Shown piece by piece: positions 23,225-31,565 of a stretch of DNA of 33,006 nucleotides. Where the stretch lies: assembly GCA_949282255.1 (NCBI GenBank), contig CASDPA010000024.1:1-33006 (forward strand). Direction: 5' to 3'. A program made the position numbers and the translations under genes. Below the pieces are notes generated by a model. It searched no databases, was not told the DNA's origin, and saw nothing but the letters and a program-made list of their open reading frames with translations. Each line of letters begins with the position of its first letter. Positions within the stretch are counted from its first letter, which is position 1. Source of the DNA: an uncultured Spirochaetales bacterium (GTDB lineage: Bacteria > Spirochaetota > Spirochaetia > Sphaerochaetales > Sphaerochaetaceae).

Positions 23225-25021
23225 TTCCAAAAATGGGATTCCAACCAGGGCAAATCCGTTCTTCAGCACCTGGAGCACAACCCGGCAGAGACAAAGACGT
23301 GCCGAAACAAGATCGGGGGTATCAGCCTTGAGGATCTGATTATCATGATAATAATGGCTGAAGGTCTTTGCGACATCATAAAGGAAAGAGGTGATCACGG
23401 AAGGATCATAGCCTTCCGCCGCCTGCTTCACCAAAGCAGGATACGAGGAAAGCAGCAGAATCAGATGCTCCTCATCCTCATTGCTTAAAAGACGGCCATC
23501 CACATCGGAGGTGATGGACAAGCCTTCCTCGCAGGCCTTCTTCAAAATTGAGGAGATCCTTGCTCCCATATACTCAAGATACGGACCGGTATTGCCGCTG
23601 AATGATATCGATTTTTTCGGGTCGAAGATCATATCACGCGAGGGACTGACCTGCAGAAGGTAATAATTGAGGGCGGCAAGCGCGATTTTCCGGCTGCATT
23701 CCTCAACATCCCCTACCAGGGCCTCCCTGCCCTTTGAGATTATCTCCTCCTTAGCGAGGGAGGAAAGTTCCGCAAGAAGATCATCGGCATCAACAACGGT
23801 TCCTTCCCTGCTCTTCATCTTGCCTTCCGGAAGGTTGACCATGCCATATGAAAGATGATGCAACCCTTCCGCCCAGCCATAGCCGAGCTTCTTGAGAATA
23901 TGGAAAAGGACCTTGAAATGATAAGCCTGCTCGGAAGCAACGACATAAATCATGCTGTCAAACGGCCAATCCTCATGCCGGCGGATCGCCGTCCCAAGAT
24001 CCTGGGTTATATAGATCGTGGTGCCATCTTTTCTGAGCAGCACCTTCTTATCCAAGCCTATGTCGGCCAGATCTATCTGCACAGAGCCGTCCTTTTCACG
24101 GAAAAACACCCCTTGCTCCAAGCCCTTTAGGACCTCGCTCTTGCCGAATTTGTATGTATCGCTCTCATAGTAATAGCGGTCAAAGCTTATGCCCATATCC
24201 TTATAGCTCTGCTCAAGACCGTCCAAGGTCCACTTGTTCATCATCCTCCAAAGGGCAAGGACCTCATCATCACCATCTTCCCAGGCTTTGAGCATCCTCT
24301 GGGCTTTTGCATCGGGGCTATCCGCCTTAAGCTTCTCCGCCTCTTCTTTACAACCTTTATCCTCAAGCTCCTTTATCCTCGCCTCAACCTCTTTAGACCA
24401 GTTGGCGAAACGCACATAATAGCGCCCGACGAAATGATCGCCTTTTTCTCCTGTGCTCTCCGGGGTCTCACCATTTGCAAACTCCTTGTAGGCAAGCATG
24501 CTCTTGCAGATATGCACTCCGCGGTTGTTTATGAGATTGACCTTCATCACATCGGCGCCGTTGGCCTTGAGGATGGCGGCAACGCTTTCACCGAGGCTGT
24601 CGTTCCTCATATGCCCCAGATGCAGGGGCTTGTTGGTGTTCGGACAGGAAAACTCCAGCATCACCTTTTTCCCTTCGAGGCTGCTGTTTTTTCCATATGA
24701 ATCCCCTTGTCCGATTATTGTATTTGCAAGTTCGCTGAAAAGGGACGAACTGTCTATCTTGACATTAAGATACGCCCCCGCTGTTGAAAGGGTTCCTGCA
24801 GGATGAACAGAAGAAGAAATGAGCTCGCACACCTCATTGGCGATCTTTACCGGATTCATCCCCTTTATCTTCGCATAAGCAAACATGGGGAAAGCTATAT
24901 CCCCCATCTCCGGCTTCGGCGGGACACCCATTCCCGGTTCCGGAAAATCATCAGATCCAATATACTTTTCAAGTGCCTTCGAAACACAATCCTTCCATTC
25001 GCTTTTGATCTTGTCTATCAT
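23216..25021 (-). CDS. argS: Arginyl-tRNA synthetase
   Basis: 601-residue class I synthetase. The HIGH site is seen in NTNKPLHLGHMRNDSLGE, and the KMSKS loop as KMKSREGTVV. The N-terminal Add1 domain and the C-terminal DALR-type anticodon domain (GPYLEYMGARISSILKK, ending in the VLQVLKNGFALVGI helix) are present. The ATG has AGGAAG 5 nt upstream and lies 9 nt after birA, so the two are probably one transcript. The stop overlaps the convergent TetR-type gene by 9 nt. Confidence 0.97.
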   Translation of the reverse strand: MIDKIKSEWKDCVSKALEKYIGSDDFPEPGMGVPPKPEMGDIAFPMFAYAKIKGMNPVKIANEVCELISSSVHPAGTLSTAGAYLNVKIDSSSLFSELANTIIGQGDSYGKNSSLEGKKVMLEFSCPNTNKPLHLGHMRNDSLGESVAAILKANGADVMKVNLINNRGVHICKSMLAYKEFANGETPESTGEKGDHFVGRYYVRFANWSKEVEARIKELEDKGCKEEAEKLKADSPDAKAQRMLKAWEDGDDEVLALWRMMNKWTLDGLEQSYKDMGISFDRYYYESDTYKFGKSEVLKGLEQGVFFREKDGSVQIDLADIGLDKKVLLRKDGTTIYITQDLGTAIRRHEDWPFDSMIYVVASEQAYHFKVLFHILKKLGYGWAEGLHHLSYGMVNLPEGKMKSREGTVVDADDLLAELSSLAKEEIISKGREALVGDVEECSRKIALAALNYYLLQVSPSRDMIFDPKKSISFSGNTGPYLEYMGARISSILKKACEEGLSITSDVDGRLLSNEDEEHLILLLSSYPALVKQAAEGYDPSVITSFLYDVAKTFSHYYHDNQILKADTPDLVSARLCLCRVVLQVLKNGFALVGIPFLESM

Positions 25022-25030
25022 CTTATCTTC

Positions 25031-26008
25031 CTAAAACGTGTTCAATATATAGTTTTGTTCCCCATCATTCAAGCTGATGGTGACCTCGGCCGAGGAAAAA
25101 TGCTCATCACTGCCATCAGGATAGCTTACTACGAGATAGCCCTCGTCATCTATGCCGCTCACAATCCCTTCCTTAACCGTGCCGTCCTTGGCACGCCTTT
25201 CGATCCCATGTCCGATAAGAAAACAGAGCTTACGGTAACGAGAAAGAAAATCCTCTTTCAAAACCGCCATCACCTTCGATACAGCCATCCCCAGTATTTC
25301 CGCCCTGCAGAAAACCTTTCCCGTCTCAATGAAAAGCCCTGTGGCCTTTCCATATAAGGATATGAGCTCATCCTCTTTCGTGTTGACATTGATTCCAATG
25401 CCAATTATCGCAGCCTCCAAGCCTCCAAGCTCAAGATCGACAACACCTTCAGTGAGTATGCCAGTGCATTTTTTTCCAGCAAGGTAGACATCATTGACCC
25501 ATTTGATCGAAAACTCAAGACCGCTTACATCCTTAAGGGTTTCGGCTACAGCGACAGCTGCAGCAGTCGTAATGAGGCCGGCCTTGGTAAGATACCACTT
25601 TGGGAGGCAAAGGGAGAAATAAAGCCCGCCTGATGGACTTTCAAACCGGCGCCCCAACCTCCCTCGGCCTCCTGTCTGATGATCCGTGACAACCACAAAC
25701 GGCTTTTTATAATCAAGCTCGATCCGCTTTGCAACATCATTCGTGCTTCCTTCTACGGAATCATAGAAAAACAGCTTCACATCGGGATCAAGGCATCTTA
25801 AGACGGACACTTCGTTAAAAACATCATCCGACCCCAGAAAATATCCTTTCTTGGGAACAGCCATTATATCGATCCCTTCATCCCTGAGCTGTGCAACAGC
25901 CTTGTTCACAGCCATGCGTGAAACCCCGAGCTTTTCAGCCATGACCTCACCGCTGACATATTCCTTTTTTGCATCCAATAGGATTGAAAGCACACGATCC
26001 TTAATCAT
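25031..26008 (-). CDS. birA: Bifunctional biotin--[biotin carboxyl-carrier] ligase / biotin repressor BirA
   Basis: 325 residues. An N-terminal winged helix-turn-helix (VSGEVMAEKLGVSRMAVNKAVAQLRDEG) is followed by the ligase domain: GSTNDVAKR, the biotinyl-AMP loop GGRGRLGRRF, IKWVNDVYLAGKKCTGILTEG, and a small C-terminal SH3-like domain (VKEGIVSGIDDEGYLVV). The DNA-binding domain implies repressor activity, and a matching operator lies before bioY in this window. The ATG at 26008 has no Shine-Dalgarno; a TATACT ends about 10 nt upstream. Co-transcribed with argS. Confidence 0.94.
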   Translation of the reverse strand: MIKDRVLSILLDAKKEYVSGEVMAEKLGVSRMAVNKAVAQLRDEGIDIMAVPKKGYFLGSDDVFNEVSVLRCLDPDVKLFFYDSVEGSTNDVAKRIELDYKKPFVVVTDHQTGGRGRLGRRFESPSGGLYFSLCLPKWYLTKAGLITTAAAVAVAETLKDVSGLEFSIKWVNDVYLAGKKCTGILTEGVVDLELGGLEAAIIGIGINVNTKEDELISLYGKATGLFIETGKVFCRAEILGMAVSKVMAVLKEDFLSRYRKLCFLIGHGIERRAKDGTVKEGIVSGIDDEGYLVVSYPDGSDEHFSSAEVTISLNDGEQNYILNTF

Positions 26009-26017
26009 AACATAATA

Positions 26018-26023
26018 AAGTAT
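26018..26023 (-). promoter_or_regulatory. Candidate -10 for birA-argS
   Basis: Minus strand TATACT lies about 10 nt before the birA ATG. The -35 is poor. If used, the mRNA leader would be only a few bases. It is separate from the divergent trkH promoter at 26041-26069. Confidence 0.45.
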
Positions 26024-26040
26024 ACCTTAAATCGGGCTCG

Positions 26041-26069
26041 TTGAACATATCGCCCGGCATTGGTATAAT
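26041..26069 (+). promoter_or_regulatory. Promoter of the potassium-uptake operon
   Basis: TTGAAC (26041-26046), exactly 17 nt, TATAAT (26064-26069). The ATG at 26079 follows after 9 nt with no Shine-Dalgarno, the clearest leaderless candidate in the window. Confidence 0.8.
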
Positions 26070-26078
26070 ACGCAGAGT

Positions 26079-27353
26079 ATGAAAAAAGGCCATAGAAAAA
26101 TTTCGGTATATGCGGCCATAGCAATAGGTTTCATGCTGACAATCCTGTTAGGTTTTTTGCTGCTTCTCCTGCCAATAAGCCAGCAAAGCGATGTCAGCGC
26201 TCTGGATTGCCTTTTCATTTCCACCAGCGCAGTATGCGTGACAGGGCTTTGCCCGATCGACATCTCCAAGGATCTCACATTATTCGGACAAAACATATTG
26301 ATGCTGCTGATACAGGTCGGTGGATTGGGGTTTGCTGTCATAGTGGTATTCATACTGCAGACAATGAGCAGGACAAAATTCTTTTCAAAGACTCTCGTGC
26401 GGGAAAGTCTCGGATTCAAGAATTCCGTCAGCCTGAACAGAATCCTGAAATACACCCTGCTATCGACTTTTGTATTGGAGTTCTTGGGCGCACTTGTCTT
26501 TTTCACGCGCTTCATACAGCTTTTTCCGTTTTCAGAAGCCGTACATAAGGCAGTCTTCCATTCGATAAGCGCCTTCAACAATGCGGGATTCGATCTGTTC
26601 TCAACCTCCATGACAAGATTCAAGGACGATCCAGTGGTGCTCATAAACACTTCGGTACTGATCATTCTCGGAGGTCTGGGTTATATCGTTTATTACGACG
26701 CACTGATGTACAAAAGAAGACATTTTTTAACTTTGCATACAAAAATAGTCCTTATGATGACACCTATACTGCTTGTTGCAGGAACGATTCTGTTCAAGCT
26801 CACGGGAGGGGATTCGATATTGGTCTCCTTCTTCCATTCCGCCAGCTCACGAACGGCTGGATTTTTTGCTTCCGATTTTGCAGCCGCATCAACCTCTGCC
26901 GCTTTCTTGACCATCATTCTCATGTTCATAGGAGCAAGCCCGGGAAGTACTGGTGGAGGCATAAAAACCACAACCTTTTTCACAATCTGCCTATCGGCAA
27001 CAAAAATATTCAACGGCAAGAGACCCCAGATATTCAACCGAAGAGTATCCAAAGAATCGATATTGAAGGCATTCGGGCTATTGTCACTTGCACTGTTCGT
27101 GGTCACAGCAGGGACTTTCCTGCTGACCATCACAGAAGACTCATCCTTCCTTCCCCTGTTCTTTGAAACCGTCAGCGCATATGCGACGGTCGGACTTACC
27201 ATGGGCCTGACTCCAAAGCTATCCGTATGTGGGAAAATAATCATTATTTTGATAATGTATATCGGAAGGGTCGGCGCCATAACACTCATATCAGCCATAA
27301 AACCTCCTGCGGACAACATCGACCGTCCGGAGGAAAACGTACAGATAGGATAA
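26079..27353 (+). CDS. Potassium uptake channel subunit (TrkH/KtrB family)
   Basis: 424 residues, about eight transmembrane helices with four pore loops. The selectivity-filter regions are recognisable: TSAVCVTGLCPID, SAFNNAGFDLFS, ASSRTAGFFASDF and SAYATVGLTMGL, each with the critical Gly. The length and the RCK partner directly downstream favour the KtrAB type, but TrkH-type function cannot be excluded. Translation probably starts at or next to the 5' end of the mRNA. The stop is 4 nt before the regulatory subunit gene. Confidence 0.92.
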   Translation: MKKGHRKISVYAAIAIGFMLTILLGFLLLLLPISQQSDVSALDCLFISTSAVCVTGLCPIDISKDLTLFGQNILMLLIQVGGLGFAVIVVFILQTMSRTKFFSKTLVRESLGFKNSVSLNRILKYTLLSTFVLEFLGALVFFTRFIQLFPFSEAVHKAVFHSISAFNNAGFDLFSTSMTRFKDDPVVLINTSVLIILGGLGYIVYYDALMYKRRHFLTLHTKIVLMMTPILLVAGTILFKLTGGDSILVSFFHSASSRTAGFFASDFAAASTSAAFLTIILMFIGASPGSTGGGIKTTTFFTICLSATKIFNGKRPQIFNRRVSKESILKAFGLLSLALFVVTAGTFLLTITEDSSFLPLFFETVSAYATVGLTMGLTPKLSVCGKIIIILIMYIGRVGAITLISAIKPPADNIDRPEENVQIG

Positions 27354-27357
27354 AGCA

Positions 27358-28035
27358 ATGAAAAAGAAAAACAACACATTCGCAATAATAGGTCTTGGCC
27401 GTTTTGGAATGGCAGTGGCAAAGACATTGCTTGCCGAGAAAAGGGAAGTGATAGCCATAGACATTGACATGAACAAGCTGAAGCTGCTGTCGGATACAGA
27501 TGCGACGCTCTGCCAGGTTGAGGAGATAACCGTCGACACGCTCAGGAATGCCGGGGTGGCAGATTCCGATGTCACGATCGTCGGAATCGGAAGGGATATA
27601 GAATCAAACATCCTCGCCTCCATGGATTCTTTGGAGCTTGGAGTAAAAACCGTTATCAGCAAGGCAAGCAATGACGAACATGCCAGGATTCTGACAAAAA
27701 TAGGAGCGATTGCCGTATATCCCGAAGTGGAGACTGCCAAACGTCTTGCAATCAAGCTGAGCAAGGATCTTCCGGAGGATGTTGTTCCGCTTTCCGAGGA
27801 TTTTTTTATCCTTCAGACACAGATTCCACAATCTTGGGATGGTAAAACCGTAGTTGAAATGGATCTGAGAAAGAAATTCGATATCAATCTCATAGCAATA
27901 ATCCATGCTGGAAAAGCAAATGCCACCATAAGACCGGAAACCGTGCTTAAGGCGGGCAACGGAATGGTCATCTGTGGAACCAGCAAGAACATTGAAGCGC
28001 TGCAGAGCAAACTTAAAAACGAGATGTTGACATGA
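27358..28035 (+). CDS. Potassium uptake regulatory subunit (KtrA/TrkA, RCK)
   Basis: 225 residues: an N-terminal RCK_N Rossmann domain (IIGLGRFGMAVAKTLLAEKREVIAIDID, with GxGxxG and the acidic end of strand 2) and a C-terminal RCK_C domain (IPQSWDGKTVVEMDLRKKF to the NIEALQSKL end). It binds ATP/ADP or NAD(H) and gates the membrane subunit encoded 4 nt upstream. A single RCK pair and about 225 residues fit KtrA/KtrC rather than the doubled TrkA of enterobacteria. The -35 of the bioY promoter lies in its last codons. Confidence 0.93.
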   Translation: MKKKNNTFAIIGLGRFGMAVAKTLLAEKREVIAIDIDMNKLKLLSDTDATLCQVEEITVDTLRNAGVADSDVTIVGIGRDIESNILASMDSLELGVKTVISKASNDEHARILTKIGAIAVYPEVETAKRLAIKLSKDLPEDVVPLSEDFFILQTQIPQSWDGKTVVEMDLRKKFDINLIAIIHAGKANATIRPETVLKAGNGMVICGTSKNIEALQSKLKNEMLT

Positions 28036-28055
28036 TTGTTTTTCATATGTAAACT
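28027..28055 (+). promoter_or_regulatory. Promoter of bioY
   Basis: Perfect TTGACA (28027-28032, inside the ktrA 3' end), 17-nt spacer, TAAACT (28050-28055). The -10 lies within the left half of the BirA-like operator. The expected start near 28062 leaves a short leader with AGGG 7 nt before the ATG. Confidence 0.65.
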
Positions 28056-28082
28056 CAATTGCATTATTAGGGTTTACATATG
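28044..28082 (+). promoter_or_regulatory. BirA-type biotin operator overlapping the bioY promoter and start codon
   Basis: A perfect 11-bp inverted repeat, CATATGTAAAC (28044-28054) and GTTTACATATG (28072-28082), with a 17-nt spacer. The core ATGTAAACT-N15-GGTTTACAT closely matches the known BirA operator form TTGTAAACC-N15/16-GGTTTACAA. It covers the -10, the ribosome site and the ATG, so bound holo-BirA would block both transcription and translation. A BirA with a helix-turn-helix is encoded 2 kb away. Confidence 0.85.
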
Positions 28083-28610
28083 AAAAAACTTTTACCTCCT
28101 TTATTTTGCGCACTGATAATCGTCGGAACCTACATCAGAGTTCCACTTCCTCCTGTCCCGATCACTCTGCAGAGCATGATCATAATGATCGCAGCCTTTA
28201 CCCTCGATTGGAAGCAAAGCTTGACTGCGGTTCTTTTATGGCTGTTCCTAGGACTTGTCGGTCTCCCCGTATTCACCTCAGGAGGAGGCATTGCAGCACT
28301 TTTAGGTCCGACCGGTGGATACATCTGGGGAATGATGCTGACACCTCCGCTTTTTTCAGCACTTCCCAAAAATTTCAAAGACAAATTCTGGAAACTGATA
28401 CTTCTTGGCATACCCCTGAATATGATAATTTACGCAATCGGTACCGGTTATTTGATGTACAGCAGAAACTTAAGTGCCATGCAGGCGTTTTCTGCAGGCG
28501 TCATCCCATTTTTGATTGGTGATACCGTAAAACTCCTGGTCGCATCAATTGTGGGTCCTGTCATCACAAAACAGCTGGAAGGACTGGAAAAAGAAGAAAC
28601 GAATTGTTAA
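28080..28610 (+). CDS. bioY: Biotin transporter BioY (S component)
   Basis: 176-residue integral membrane protein with about six helices. Family marks: TYIRVPLPPVPITLQS near the N-terminus and GLPVFTSGGGIAALLGPTGGYIWG. It takes up biotin as an ECF S-component, alone or with a shared energy-coupling module; no bioMN is visible here. The ATG is part of the BirA-type operator. It is followed after 9 nt by cysE. Together with birA it suggests the organism scavenges biotin. Confidence 0.95.
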   Translation: MKKLLPPLFCALIIVGTYIRVPLPPVPITLQSMIIMIAAFTLDWKQSLTAVLLWLFLGLVGLPVFTSGGGIAALLGPTGGYIWGMMLTPPLFSALPKNFKDKFWKLILLGIPLNMIIYAIGTGYLMYSRNLSAMQAFSAGVIPFLIGDTVKLLVASIVGPVITKQLEGLEKEETNC

Positions 28611-28619
28611 ATTCTTCTT

Positions 28620-29519
28620 ATGAACTACAATTGCGAAAGATTCATCGATCCTTATATAGAATCGTTTTCAAGAACCAGCAAGGTCCAGGAAGAAAAAAAA
28701 GGGCTGCAGCTTCCATCGATGGAAGATATAGCCACTTTGCAACAGGAGATAATAAATCTTTTCTTCCCTGGACTATCCGGCGGGGAAACCAGGAGCAAGC
28801 TCATCAGCGTGATCACCTACCACATGGAGAACGTAACAAGACTGCTTTCCGATTCGGTATTTTTGGCACTCAGCTACGAGGATAAGGGAAAAAATAATCA
28901 AAGGAATCTGGAAGACCAGGCAACCGCCATAGTGGATGATCTCGCTTCACATTTCAGTGATATCCGATATCTTCTCAAGCTGGATGCGGAAGCAGGGTTC
29001 AACGGTGATCCCGCCGCCAAAAACGTACATGAAGTCATCCTCTCCTACCCGAGCATGAAAGCGCTTTGCGTGCACCGTGTAGCACATCATCTTTATAAAC
29101 TCGGAGTCCCTCTTGTACCAAGAATGATGAATGAGGTGATGCATATGCAGACGGGAATAGACATCCATCCCGGAGCGGAGATCGGCAAAAGCTTCTTCAT
29201 AGACCATGGGACAGGTGTGGTGATCGGAGAGACCACCGTAATCGGTGAAAATGTCAAGATCTACCAGGGAGTGACATTGGGCGCCCTTTCTTTTCCGAAA
29301 GACGGCTGCGGGCTTCTTTTAAGGGGCCTAAAACGCCATCCCACCATAGAAGACAATGTGACAATCTATGCAAATGCCACAATACTCGGCGATATCACAA
29401 TAGGAAAAAACTCCATAATCGGATCCTCCACCTGGATAAAAGAGGATGTCCCTTCGGATTCGTTGGTATTCACCCCGCAGCCTGAAATCAGGATACGCAG
29501 GAGAATTCAACAGGACTGA
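28620..29519 (+). CDS. cysE: Serine O-acetyltransferase (EpsC/CysE type)
   Basis: 299 residues. The N-terminal ~150 residues form the helical SATase domain (ILSYPSMKALCVHRVAHHLYKLGVPLVPRMMNE). The C-terminal left-handed beta-helix holds the active-site region DIHPGAEIGKSFFIDHGTG and GVTLGA, with hexapeptide repeats to the end. It makes O-acetylserine for cysteine synthesis. It lies only 9 nt after bioY and the ATG has no Shine-Dalgarno, so it may rely on readthrough from bioY or a weak nearby promoter (TTAAAT, 28607-28612). The 3' end overlaps convergent mtaB by 32 nt. Confidence 0.93.
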   Translation: MNYNCERFIDPYIESFSRTSKVQEEKKGLQLPSMEDIATLQQEIINLFFPGLSGGETRSKLISVITYHMENVTRLLSDSVFLALSYEDKGKNNQRNLEDQATAIVDDLASHFSDIRYLLKLDAEAGFNGDPAAKNVHEVILSYPSMKALCVHRVAHHLYKLGVPLVPRMMNEVMHMQTGIDIHPGAEIGKSFFIDHGTGVVIGETTVIGENVKIYQGVTLGALSFPKDGCGLLLRGLKRHPTIEDNVTIYANATILGDITIGKNSIIGSSTWIKEDVPSDSLVFTPQPEIRIRRRIQQD

Positions 29520-30777
29520 TATTGCTGATAAATCCCCTCAACAGGCTCCCTGATTGCGCTGCGGAGCCTATTATTTTTGCCTTTATGTAGTTTCCAGTCG
29601 TTCCATAAAGGCCATCCGACAGATTTTCCTCAACCAGGATCTCAGCCTTCTTGCCGATCTGCCTCTCCAAATATCTCTGAAAATGACGCTCCGACATATC
29701 CCTCAGTAATGCGGCTCTCTCATCACGCACCCTTTCCTCTACGAAATCCTTTGCCCCAAACAATGCAGTGCCCTCCCTTGGAGAATACGGAAACACATGA
29801 AAAGCGGCAAAATCATACTTCTGCAGAAAATCTAGGGTTATGGAAAAGTCCTCATCGCTTTCACCGGGAAGACCTGAAATAATATCGCATGCGAAAAAAG
29901 GATCGTCCCTCATTTGCCTGATACGATCTATTATGTATCTCACATGATCCATGCTGTAAACGCGCCCTATCCTCTTTAGGAGCCTGTCTGATGCTGTTTG
30001 TATCGGCAAATGGAAATGCGGCTGTATCCTTTCATCTTTTATGCAATAAAGCAGCCGGTCATCTATATTGTCGGCCTCCATGGAAGAAAAGCGGATCCTC
30101 ATATCCGGCCCCAAAGCCTCAAGAAGCTTTTCACATAATCCACCCAGCCCATCTTTTTCATGATCGTACATGGTGAGATTGACCCCTGTGAGCATGATCT
30201 CATGGAAGCCTTCTTTCTCAAGCTTTAAGGCCCTGTCAACGACCACATCATCAGAAAGAAATACGGAAGGACCCCTTGCGATGCTCGTCCTGCAGAATCC
30301 ACAATGGTTGTCGCAACCGTCCTGTATCTTCAAATAAGCTCTCGAATGATAAGAAAATGAGGAAGCATCAAAGACAAACGGATTCATGTCAGGAGCGAGG
30401 AAAGAAGAAAACGCCTCATCCAAAGACAGGCCTGAAAACAAGCATGTCTTTATATGCTCTGCCAAATCGAGCAGCGCTCCCTTCTGCCTGAGGGAAAACA
30501 CATGCACCTTAACAGAAAGCGCTGCAACCTCTTTTGGATCCATCTGGGCATAGCAGCCGGTGACGACCACGGCCTCGGCGGTCTTCGCATAAAGCCTTAT
30601 CATGCGTCTGGCCTTCTGCTCGGCTTTTGTCGTGACGGTACAGCTGTTGACTATCACGATATCGGCGCTTTTACCGTCATCGGCCTTCTGAAATCCTGCT
30701 TTTAAGAAGGAATCCATTATCGCTTCGCTTTCACACTGATTCAGACGGCAGCCTAAAGTATAGACGAAGATTTTCAC
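29488..30777 (-). CDS. mtaB: tRNA (t6A37) methylthiotransferase MtaB
   Basis: 429 residues. Radical-SAM methylthiotransferase adding the 2-methylthio group to t6A37 in ANN-decoding tRNAs. The N-terminal UPF0004 domain has its three cysteines (LGCRLNQCES, VNSCTVTTKAEQKARR, VTGCYAQMDP). The SAM cluster CxxxCxxC is in IQDGCDNHCGFCR. A short TRAM-like C-terminus follows. The GCRLNQ start is the MtaB-type signature rather than MiaB. GTG start, overlapping the upstream gene by 4 nt; AAGGAGGAGAT lies just before it. The usual Pro after the cluster (IPxARG) is replaced (RTSIARG). Confidence 0.92.
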   Translation of the reverse strand: MKIFVYTLGCRLNQCESEAIMDSFLKAGFQKADDGKSADIVIVNSCTVTTKAEQKARRMIRLYAKTAEAVVVTGCYAQMDPKEVAALSVKVHVFSLRQKGALLDLAEHIKTCLFSGLSLDEAFSSFLAPDMNPFVFDASSFSYHSRAYLKIQDGCDNHCGFCRTSIARGPSVFLSDDVVVDRALKLEKEGFHEIMLTGVNLTMYDHEKDGLGGLCEKLLEALGPDMRIRFSSMEADNIDDRLLYCIKDERIQPHFHLPIQTASDRLLKRIGRVYSMDHVRYIIDRIRQMRDDPFFACDIISGLPGESDEDFSITLDFLQKYDFAAFHVFPYSPREGTALFGAKDFVEERVRDERAALLRDMSERHFQRYLERQIGKKAEILVEENLSDGLYGTTGNYIKAKIIGSAAQSGSLLRGFISNISPVEFSCVS

Positions 30778-31505
30778 ATCTCCTCCTTCATAAGACGGTT
30801 AAGCACCTTTTCTATTGCAACCTGAAGGCTGAGCCTCATTTCCTTCGCATATGGGTTATATCTTTGCAGATCGCAAAAAAGCTGCATGGGGTCGTTGCAT
30901 GTCTGCTCGACAATGCTCATCAGATTCTTATAACCCCGGGTTGCAATCTCCGTATCCTCCAGCCCCATCTCCTTCAAGGTCCGGCCGACGAAATGGGTCA
31001 CACCCTGGCTGTACGCGGCCTCCCTGTCATGTTCCATCGGACTCATTTCAAGCACCTTGAGCCCCATGGAAACAAACAGCTTTCTGATTTTGGAATAATG
31101 TTCATCCTCATCCATTATCCTGCACAGGACCACAGGAAGACCGGCAACCCCGTTCTTCCCGCTGTCAGGTCCGAACATTGGATGGGTGGCTATGGCAACC
31201 TGTCCTGCCGCCAGGTTCTCCTTCATCCATTTTGCAGGATAGGTCTTTACGGAACAAGTATCTATTATGACAGAAGAAGGATCAACCTTATCTGATATCC
31301 TCTTTAAAACCTCTTCAAACCGGCTGATGGAGACGCAGAAGAAAATATATGGACATTTGAGAAGCTCATCCTCGGAGACTTTCGTCACGCGTTCATCCAC
31401 ATCATGCTCGCTGCGTGAATAAGCCAGGACCGTACAGCCGGCGTCACAAAGCGTCTTCGCCCAAAACGAACCGAATCGTCCGAGACCATAGACTCCAACC
31501 TTCAT
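30774..31505 (-). CDS. tyrA: Prephenate dehydrogenase-like protein (TyrA)
   Basis: 243 residues. An N-terminal NAD(P)-binding Rossmann motif (MKVGVYGLGRFGSFWAKTL), VIIDTCSVKTYPAKWM, the family mark THPMFGPDSG, and a helical C-terminal domain containing EHDREAAYSQGVTHFVGRTL, as in prephenate or arogenate dehydrogenase. It makes the tyrosine precursor. No chorismate mutase or ACT domain is fused. ATG at 31505 with GGAGG at good spacing; the longer frame is not homologous. Coupled to mtaB. Confidence 0.88.
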   Translation of the reverse strand: MKVGVYGLGRFGSFWAKTLCDAGCTVLAYSRSEHDVDERVTKVSEDELLKCPYIFFCVSISRFEEVLKRISDKVDPSSVIIDTCSVKTYPAKWMKENLAAGQVAIATHPMFGPDSGKNGVAGLPVVLCRIMDEDEHYSKIRKLFVSMGLKVLEMSPMEHDREAAYSQGVTHFVGRTLKEMGLEDTEIATRGYKNLMSIVEQTCNDPMQLFCDLQRYNPYAKEMRLSLQVAIEKVLNRLMKEEM

Positions 31506-31535
31506 ATTCTTCCTCCAAAACAACACGACTGGTAA

Positions 31536-31565
31536 ATGATAACACAAGCCTCAAGCAAGTAGCAA
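31536..31565 (-). promoter_or_regulatory. Promoter of tyrA-mtaB
   Basis: Minus strand TTGCTA (31565-31560), 18-nt spacer, TATCAT (31541-31536); the ATG is about 31 nt further with GGAGG between. Confidence 0.5.

Noticed and set aside
28055..28071. A riboswitch before bioY
   Set aside because: The gap to ktrA is only 44 bp and is fully explained by the promoter and the BirA-like operator.
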